A stretch of DNA of 7,274 nt, taken from Candidatus Chloroheliales bacterium. GTDB lineage: Bacteria > Chloroflexota > Chloroflexia > QHBQ01. Within the stretch, counting starts at the first letter, position 1. Each line of letters begins with the position of its first letter. The stretch is taken from NCBI GenBank assembly GCA_003243865.1, contig QHBQ01000508.1:1-7274 (forward strand), given 5' to 3'. A model generated the notes under the pieces. That model worked only from the letters and a program-made list of their open reading frames with translations, made no database searches and had not been told where the DNA came from. Of this stretch, positions 1-4,674 are shown in pieces. Made by a program: the position numbers and the translations under genes.

Positions 1-1356
1 GCCGCCGACCTACGCGCCATCCCCAACCAGGGTACCCGTCAGGATTACGCCTATGCGCGTGGCTTCGAATTGCTGCGTGCCGACCCGCTCGCCTTTGTTG
101 GCAAGGGGCTGAAGGAGATGAACGACCTGTGGGCGGGCAACTTCACTGCCGAGGAGCGCTTCACCCGCGGCTACACGCATGGTCTCGTCCCTGCCAGCCA
201 TCTGCTCGCCAGCATTACGCTTGATGACACGCTCTACCTGTTGCTGGTGCCACTGGCGATTATCGGGCTGTTTGCCGCGCCCCGCCACCCCTTGCGCGGT
301 TACGTGGTCGCCTGGGCGCTGACTAACTTCGCACTGGCCTTCGCCTTCTTCGCGGTCACCCGCTTCCGCCTGGCGGTGCTGTTTTTCCTGCTGCCCTATG
401 CGGCGTGGACGCTGCTCAATCTGGGTTCGCTGTGGCGGAACTTGACCCTGCGTAGCAACGAATCAGGGCGTGATAAATCACGCCCCTATAGAGAATCAGG
501 GCGTGATAAATCATGCCCCTACAGGGTGGCCGTTGCTGCTATCCTCATCATTGGCTTCCTTGTCGCCAACCTGCCTTCCTACCCCCTGGCGGAGACGGCG
601 CAAGGCGTGACAGAGTGGGGTAAGCAGCAGCACCTTGTCGCCGGTGATGCGCTATTCGCTAGCGGCGATCTGCAAGGGGCAGCGAGAGAGTATAATCAGG
701 CCGACCAGAGTTTGGCCGAGACCCAGACCGCGCGGGCTAACCTGGATATCCACAGCGGCGATCTGGCAACCGCACAGCAGCTTGTGGTGGCGATTGACCC
801 CGCCTACTGGGGTCACTACCTCATCCTCGGCGCAATTGCCCGCGCCCAGCACGCTGATCCAACCCCCGCCTTCGGTAGCCGCGTGGTGCGCGACAACTAT
901 GCCGCCGCCAGCGAGTGGGCTTGGACGCACTTTACTTCCACGATGAGCTGCGACCTGCAAGTTGGCGACGAGGGACAGGATATGGGCGAGGTGCGCGGCT
1001 TCGGCCTTAGCGAGGTAGATAGCGGGCAACGCTACCGCTGGAGCGTGCAGCCGAGTGTGGCGCTGCGTCTCTGTCCCGCCACTTCTAGCACGACCCTCAC
1101 CCTGCGGCTGCGCGGCTATCGGCCCGCCCCGCTGCCCAGCCCGACCGTCAGCGTCAGTGTTGCGGGCGTGAACGTCGGCAACGTCAACCTCAGCGCCACC
1201 TGGCAGGACTACACCATCGCCATCCCCGCCGCTGTTGCGGCCAAGACCAGCGAGGGTACAATCATCGAGCTATCCAGTTCCACCTTCGTCCCTGGTGGCA
1301 GCGACCCCCGCCTGCTCGGCTTCATGCTCGCGGCGGCGCATTTGGGAGGTAAGTGA
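1..1356 (+). CDS. GT-C (GT39-like) membrane glycosyltransferase, C-terminal part, 5'-truncated
   Basis: The frame is open from base 1 to the TGA at 1354-1356, so the start and the catalytic N-terminus lie outside the window; 451 residues are visible. Visible residues about 78-94, 101-119 and 123-142 are hydrophobic helices, and the TRFRLAVLFFLLPYAAW stretch resembles the last-helix Arg-Arg motif of GT39/ArnT-like enzymes. These transfer sugars from polyprenyl-phosphate donors on the outer face of the membrane. Residues about 154-175 are a repeat-derived insert (ESGRDKSRPYR, then ESGRDKSCPYR). A further helix follows at about 176-196, then a TPR-like segment (about 214-265, GDALFASGDLQGAAREY) and a C-terminal beta-rich domain (about 315-450) ending in a DPRLLGFML motif. 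The substrate cannot be told. It overlaps the next gene by 4 nt, so the two are probably cotranscribed. The family call is by motif style only; the acidic catalytic residues are not visible. Confidence 0.8.
   Translation, partial: AADLRAIPNQGTRQDYAYARGFELLRADPLAFVGKGLKEMNDLWAGNFTAEERFTRGYTHGLVPASHLLASITLDDTLYLLLVPLAIIGLFAAPRHPLRGYVVAWALTNFALAFAFFAVTRFRLAVLFFLLPYAAWTLLNLGSLWRNLTLRSNESGRDKSRPYRESGRDKSCPYRVAVAAILIIGFLVANLPSYPLAETAQGVTEWGKQQHLVAGDALFASGDLQGAAREYNQADQSLAETQTARANLDIHSGDLATAQQLVVAIDPAYWGHYLILGAIARAQHADPTPAFGSRVVRDNYAAASEWAWTHFTSTMSCDLQVGDEGQDMGEVRGFGLSEVDSGQRYRWSVQPSVALRLCPATSSTTLTLRLRGYRPAPLPSPTVSVSVAGVNVGNVNLSATWQDYTIAIPAAVAAKTSEGTIIELSSSTFVPGGSDPRLLGFMLAAAHLGGK
460..524 (+). repeat. 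two tandem palindromic repeats inserted in-frame in the upstream glycosyltransferase gene
   Basis: The first copy is a 20-nt palindrome at 466-485 (GGGCGTGATAAATCACGCCC: 9-bp arms, AA loop) followed by CTATAG. The second, at 499-518, differs by one base in its right arm (ATCATGCCC) and is followed by CTACAG. The two start 33 bp apart (11 codons), so the reading frame is kept and they encode ESGRDKSRPYR and ESGRDKSCPYR. The insert lies between two hydrophobic segments, in what looks like a loop. Confidence 0.9.
1345..1350 (+). promoter_or_regulatory. Shine-Dalgarno GGAGGT for the downstream GT-C gene, close to a GTG start
   Basis: GGAGGT lies inside the last codons of the upstream gene and only 2 nt before the GTG at 1353. 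It makes the GTG start plausible and suggests translational coupling with the upstream gene. The spacing is shorter than usual (5-9 nt), so this start is likely but not certain. Confidence 0.6.
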
Positions 1357-3137
1357 ACAGCAGCAGACAACGAGTTGACATATCGCGGGTCGCATCAATC
1401 GCCGCGCTGGCAATTGCCCTGCTCATCGTTGCGCTGCTGCTGTGGCGTACCTGGCAGTCGGCGCAGTTCAGCGCGGGCATCTTCGGCTATCCCTTCCAGG
1501 TGGACGAGAGTGAGGGCATGATCGCCGCTGAGACCCTGCTGCTAGACCAGGGTCAGAATATCTACAACTTCCCCGGTCCGCAGCAGTTCGTCGCCGCACC
1601 TTATCCGCCACTCTACTATCTGCTCAACCTGCCGCTCATCCACTTCACCGGCTACAGCCTGAAGGTAGGGCGAACGCTCACCATCCTCTCCACCCTTGCC
1701 GCCGCTGCACTCCTCTTCGCCCTGGTCAAGCTTGCCACCCGCCGCCGCCTGGCTGCCATCATCGCCGCCCTCGCCTTCCTTGCCAGCTCGCTGACCGCCT
1801 TCTGGGGTGCAATCGTCAAGCCCGATCTGCCCGCAATGGCCTTTGCCCTGCTCGGTCTCTATCTAGTCGCGTTGAGTATCGTAGGGCAGCAGGGCGGGCC
1901 ACCGCCTGCCCCTACGAATGCAGGTTCGGTTCCTGTGCAACATCGTGACCCCAATTCACAATTTACAATTCATAATTCAACATTCGCCGCGCTAGCGGTG
2001 GCTGCCTTCGCCCTGGCGATGCTTACCAAGCAGACCAGCGTGGCGGCGGCGGGGGCGGGGTTCGTCGTGCTGCTGTTCAGCGACTGGCGGCGAGGGTTGA
2101 AGGCAATCGGTCTCTACGTTGCGATCGTCGGCGGCGTGTCGCTGCTGCTCGACGGGCAGACGGCGGGGGGATACTTCTGGCACATCGTTACCGTCCATAC
2201 CTTGCCTTGGAACTTCGACCGCCTGGTTAGCTACGTGCAAACTATCTGGTCGGTCAACTGGCCGCTCATCCTCATGGGTGCGCTCGGTCTAATAGTAGCT
2301 ATAGCTTCGGCGATACGGGGAACCAGTCAGCGGATTAGGTTCAACGGAGAAACCGGGAAAACGGATGTAGGGGCGCAATTCATTGCGCCCGTGCCGCCAA
2401 TCCCTAACCAGGGCGTGATTTATCACGCCCCTACAGAACCCAACCAGGGCGTGATAAATCACGCCCCTACAAACATCCAGAACTCAAAACTCGCCTTCAT
2501 GCTGCTCCTCTACGCGCTGGCGGCAGTGGTGCAGGCCAGCGGAGTCGGCACGCTGGGTGGAGTGCATAACCACTTCCTCGACGCTTTGTCGGCGCTCTGC
2601 ATCGGCTTCGGGCTGCTGCTGGGTTGGCTGCTCGACCGCGCCAACGATGTAGGCAGCGCATTGCCGCTGCGCGTTGCCGGGCTGATCGGCCTATGCGTGG
2701 CTGCGGTGCTCGTCTGGCTGCTGATCGGCGCGGAGTACGACCCCCACGACCTGAACGCCTATCAGTTTCGCTTGCCCAGCGCGGCCCAGCTTGAGGGGAT
2801 GAGCAACATCGCTCAGTTCGCCACCAACAATGGGGGGCCGCTCTACTCCGACAACGTCAGCATCGTGCTGTCGGCGCACCAGCGCCTGCGCAGTACCGAC
2901 CCTTACACCCAGACCCATGCCAGCAGCCCTGCCATCCACCCCAACCCCGCCGACCGCTGGGACGAGCGCCAGCTAGTCGCCGATATTCGCGCGGGCAAGT
3001 TTGCCCTGATCATCCTCGCCCCCAGCGATCCCTGTAAGGGGGGTGGCGGCGAAGTCTCCCCCGCAATCGCGGCGGCGGTATGCGATAGTTATAAGTTGAT
3101 CCAGCGCAATGTGGAGTACATTTATCAGCCGAGGTAA
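1353..3137 (+). CDS. GT-C-like polytopic membrane glycosyltransferase (family 39-like)
   Basis: 594 residues, GTG start, TAA stop at 3135-3137. The N-terminal helix (about 16-32) is followed by a loop with the acidic motif VDESEG (D51, E52, E54), which fits the catalytic acidic pair of GT-C enzymes, then the PYPPLYYLL motif (83-91). Helices continue with KPDLPA (156-161) and LTKQTS (224-229), motifs I associate with bacterial GT39-like membrane transferases. Residues about 465-594 form a soluble end (GGPLYSDNVSIVLSAHQ). Two stretches are repeat-derived inserts, about 177-211 and about 323-379, both in-frame and next to membrane segments. The gene overlaps its upstream GT-C neighbour by 4 nt, so both probably act in one cell-envelope glycan pathway. 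Donor and acceptor are unknown. The alternative is a non-catalytic PMT-like membrane protein. Confidence 0.8.
   Translation: MNSSRQRVDISRVASIAALAIALLIVALLLWRTWQSAQFSAGIFGYPFQVDESEGMIAAETLLLDQGQNIYNFPGPQQFVAAPYPPLYYLLNLPLIHFTGYSLKVGRTLTILSTLAAAALLFALVKLATRRRLAAIIAALAFLASSLTAFWGAIVKPDLPAMAFALLGLYLVALSIVGQQGGPPPAPTNAGSVPVQHRDPNSQFTIHNSTFAALAVAAFALAMLTKQTSVAAAGAGFVVLLFSDWRRGLKAIGLYVAIVGGVSLLLDGQTAGGYFWHIVTVHTLPWNFDRLVSYVQTIWSVNWPLILMGALGLIVAIASAIRGTSQRIRFNGETGKTDVGAQFIAPVPPIPNQGVIYHAPTEPNQGVINHAPTNIQNSKLAFMLLLYALAAVVQASGVGTLGGVHNHFLDALSALCIGFGLLLGWLLDRANDVGSALPLRVAGLIGLCVAAVLVWLLIGAEYDPHDLNAYQFRLPSAAQLEGMSNIAQFATNNGGPLYSDNVSIVLSAHQRLRSTDPYTQTHASSPAIHPNPADRWDERQLVADIRAGKFALIILAPSDPCKGGGGEVSPAIAAAVCDSYKLIQRNVEYIYQPR
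1881..1985 (+). repeat. composite repeat insert: imperfect GC-rich palindrome plus A/T-rich tail, inside the second GT-C gene
   Basis: The segment is 105 bp (35 codons) and keeps the reading frame. It starts GTAGGG and contains an imperfect palindrome, GGGCGGGC (1892-1899) with GCCTGCCC (1904-1911), one mismatch and a 4-nt loop, followed by CTAC. From 1953 to 1985 there is an A/T-rich, repetitive tail of AATTCACA, ATTTACAATT and CATAATTCAA units, encoding QFTIHNSTF. Base composition here clearly differs from the flanking high-GC helices (LVALSIV before, FAALAVAAFALAMLTKQ after). The exact borders are inferred. Confidence 0.8.
2367..2493 (+). repeat. cluster of three palindromes with tail, in-frame in the second GT-C gene
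   Basis: Three perfect 20-nt palindromes with 9-bp arms and 2-nt loops: 2371-2390 (GGGCGCAATTCATTGCGCCC, preceded by GTAG, so opposite orientation), 2411-2430 (GGGCGTGATTTATCACGCCC, followed by CTACAG) and 2447-2466 (AA loop, followed by CTAC). The last two start 36 bp apart (12 codons) and give NQGVIYHAPTEP then NQGVINHAPTNI. A short A/C-rich tail (aactcaaaactc) follows to about 2493. The inserted part of the protein probably begins earlier, near 2319. Confidence 0.9.
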
Positions 3138-3695
3138 TCACTGTGCATGGCGGAGAAGAAATGGGAAGCTAATCCAAAGAATTGTCAGCACGATTATGCT
3201 GGTAAGGTCAATCCAAATGATAAAGACCGGGCGGCGGCTATCCTGGCGGCTTATTGTGGTCCAGAAGGCGATAAATAGCGATACCCCTGAGAGCAACGCA
3301 GCCAACCCCACAGGGCCTTCAAGCTGATCATATCTGCGGATAACGGTGTTTAGCCCAGCAATACATATGCCCACTGCAATAAACGTGCAAACAAGCCCGA
3401 TTACCGCCCAGATCATCGTATCTTCCCATGCCTTGTGCAGCTTGCCCTCGGTTTTAGGCATCTGCGCTTCCTCGGTTTGCAGCAACATACTGGCAGTATC
3501 CTGTGGCTGGATGTTGGTATTCGCAGCATGCTGATAGACAAAGTTGGGGGTTAGACGATGTTGCTCTCTTAGCGCATAATCAGCCGCGCAGATAGGTCTC
3601 CAATCCACTGTTCGGGTGCAAGCGGCACAGATCGGCGTACCGCAATCAGCGCAGGTGGCGGTGGCAGGGACGCTTGGATGGTTGTAGCAGTTCAT
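3138..3695 (-). CDS. B-box-type zinc-finger membrane protein, shorter tandem paralogue
   Basis: 185 residues from the ATG at 3695. An upstream in-frame ATG at 3710 would add five residues (MRNLD) and overlap the upstream stop as TAATG. I prefer 3695 because GAGGAA sits 7 nt upstream and because the paralogue begins with the same MNCYNHP. Residues 1-40 form a B-box-like zinc finger with ligand candidates C3, H6, C15, C18, C23, C26, C36 and D39. A conserved linker follows (LTPNFVYQHAA, then QPQDTA and LLQTEEA), then three hydrophobic helices at about 93-114, 128-148 and 157-180. It probably sits in the membrane with the zinc finger in the cytoplasm. Function is unknown: such fingers commonly bind zinc and mediate protein contacts. 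It looks cotranscribed with the upstream paralogue. Its stop codon directly abuts the stop of the convergent GT-C gene. Confidence 0.85.
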   Translation of the reverse strand: MNCYNHPSVPATATCADCGTPICAACTRTVDWRPICAADYALREQHRLTPNFVYQHAANTNIQPQDTASMLLQTEEAQMPKTEGKLHKAWEDTMIWAVIGLVCTFIAVGICIAGLNTVIRRYDQLEGPVGLAALLSGVSLFIAFWTTISRQDSRRPVFIIWIDLTSIIVLTILWISFPFLLRHAQ

Positions 3696-3702
3696 ATCTA
3701 AG

Positions 3703-3708
3703 TTCCTC
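3703..3708 (-). promoter_or_regulatory. Shine-Dalgarno GAGGAA that decides the start at 3695
   Basis: Read on the minus strand, GAGGAA ends 7 nt before the ATG at 3695. No comparable site precedes the alternative ATG at 3710. The site overlaps the upstream alternative start codon and follows the stop of the upstream paralogue, so the two genes are likely to be translationally coupled. Confidence 0.65.
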
Positions 3709-3709
3709 A

Positions 3710-4438
3710 TTATTTGTACAGATCAGGATAGCGTAGATGCTGTAGATAATCAAGGTACTGATCCTTCTCATGAATGAGGAAGGGAGTGCTAATCCATAGG
3801 ATAGCCAACACGATTATGCTGGTCAGGCCAATCCAGATGATGTAGCGGGGACGTGAACTATCCTGGCGGCTGAGTATGGTCCAGAAGGTAATAACCAGAG
3901 ATACAACCGAGAGCAGCGCATTCAACCCCAGAGTACCTGTAAGGGAACCGTGCCCGCCATAAACATCCAGCCCGCTAATAAAGAGGAACACTGGGATAAG
4001 CGCACAAACCAGCCCAATTACCGACCAGATCATCGTATCTTCCCATGCCTTGTGCCTCTTGCCACTGGGCTTGGGCATCCGCGCTTCTTCAGTTTGCAGC
4101 AGTATCGCAGCAGTATCCTGCGGCTGAACTAGGTCAGCAGCGGCGTGCTGATAGACAAAGTTGGGAGTCAGCTTGTGTTCAGCAACCTGCACCAATGGAG
4201 TGTGCTCGGCTTGTTCAGCAATGCGCAAGGGCAGCATCCGTTGGGTCTTCTTTTCTGGCCGATAAGGTGGTACGGCTACGGGCAGCAGCACGTCCTCTAC
4301 CTCGTGCCCCGCCATCGTGTAATCTGCCGGGCAGAACGACCTGCCGCGGAGCATCCGAGTACAATCGGCGCAGATCGGCGCACCGCAATCAGCGCAGGTG
4401 GCGGTGGCGGGTACGTTGGGGTGGTTGTAGCAGTTCAT
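3710..4438 (-). CDS. B-box-type zinc-finger membrane protein, longer tandem paralogue
   Basis: 242 residues. The ATG at 4438 has GAGAGG (4450-4445) 6 nt upstream and a good promoter further up. The N-terminal 40 residues match the shorter downstream paralogue closely and keep the same zinc-ligand candidates (C3, H6, C15, C18, C23, C26, C36, D39). This copy has an extra segment at about residues 41-88, charged and proline-containing (PPYRPEKKTQRMLPLR), between the finger and the shared LTPNFVYQHAA linker. It also has an extra tail after the last helix (DQYLDYLQHLRYPDLYK). Hydrophobic helices lie at about 136-156, 168-190 and 199-222. The role is unknown; a membrane-bound zinc-binding scaffold or sensor is possible. 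The call rests on cysteine/histidine spacing, and no enzyme motif is visible. Confidence 0.87.
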   Translation of the reverse strand: MNCYNHPNVPATATCADCGAPICADCTRMLRGRSFCPADYTMAGHEVEDVLLPVAVPPYRPEKKTQRMLPLRIAEQAEHTPLVQVAEHKLTPNFVYQHAAADLVQPQDTAAILLQTEEARMPKPSGKRHKAWEDTMIWSVIGLVCALIPVFLFISGLDVYGGHGSLTGTLGLNALLSVVSLVITFWTILSRQDSSRPRYIIWIGLTSIIVLAILWISTPFLIHEKDQYLDYLQHLRYPDLYK

Positions 4439-4473
4439 TGGCGGCCTCTCATCTCGTCGGCTTGGTCTACTCT

Positions 4474-4501
4474 ATTATACTACGTGGGGACAGGATAACA
4501 A
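4474..4501 (-). promoter_or_regulatory. sigma-70-type promoter for the zinc-finger pair
   Basis: On the minus strand a perfect TATAAT lies at 4479-4474 and TTGTTA (4 of 6 matches to TTGACA) at 4501-4496, with a 16-nt spacer. The predicted start of transcription is near 4467, leaving a leader of about 29 nt that holds the GAGAGG ribosome site. This is the only promoter seen for the pair. Confidence 0.65.
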
Positions 4502-4509
4502 GTTGCACT

Positions 4510-4534
4510 GGGGCGGGTCATCACCTGCCCCTAC
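4510..4534. repeat. intergenic copy of the palindrome family, between divergent promoters
   Basis: GGGGCGGGT (4510-4518) pairs with ACCTGCCCC (4523-4531) with one mismatch and a CATC loop, followed by TAC. It is close to the imperfect palindrome at 1892-1911 (GGGCGGGC / GCCTGCCC plus CTAC). An A/T-rich stretch (about 4541-4566) follows it, as with the copies inside genes. No T-run follows, so it does not look like a terminator. It could be a mobile-type repeat or an operator between the two promoters. Confidence 0.75.
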
Positions 4535-4584
4535 GGTATCAGCCTTAACTTTCAACCTTAAACTCGCTGCATTTGTTCGCTGCT

Positions 4585-4613
4585 TTGACAAACTCCCTTG
4601 CCTGTGCTATCAT
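4585..4613 (+). promoter_or_regulatory. strong sigma-70-type promoter for the GH57 gene
   Basis: A perfect TTGACA lies at 4585-4590. After a 17-nt spacer comes TATCAT (4608-4613, 5 of 6 matches), preceded by TGC, which gives an extended -10. Transcription would start near 4620, about 55 nt before the gene. This close match to consensus suggests good expression unless a repressor acts here. Confidence 0.75.
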
Positions 4614-4662
4614 CGGCGTGGGCAAATCCCCACTATTGCTTGTCCATCTTTGTTCGCGCCAA

Positions 4663-4667
4663 AGGAG
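4663..4667 (+). promoter_or_regulatory. Shine-Dalgarno AGGAG for the GH57 gene
   Basis: AGGAG is followed by two adjacent in-frame ATGs. The one at 4675 has 7-nt spacing and the one at 4672 has 4-nt spacing, so 4675 is favoured. The difference is one residue. Confidence 0.7.
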
Positions 4668-4674
4668 TTTGATG

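Noticed and set aside
460..524. CRISPR array
   Set aside because: Only two or three units per cluster, with spacers far too short and not distinct. The copies are scattered and lie in-frame inside genes, and no cas gene is present.
4510..4534. Rho-independent terminator
   Set aside because: The stem is GC-rich but no T-run follows on either strand, and no gene ends here because both flanking genes start from this region.
4045..4548. Forward open frames across the zinc-finger genes
   Set aside because: They are opposite the minus-strand paralogues, which are supported by mutual similarity, Cys/His motifs, ribosome sites and a promoter. The forward translations have no coherent domain.
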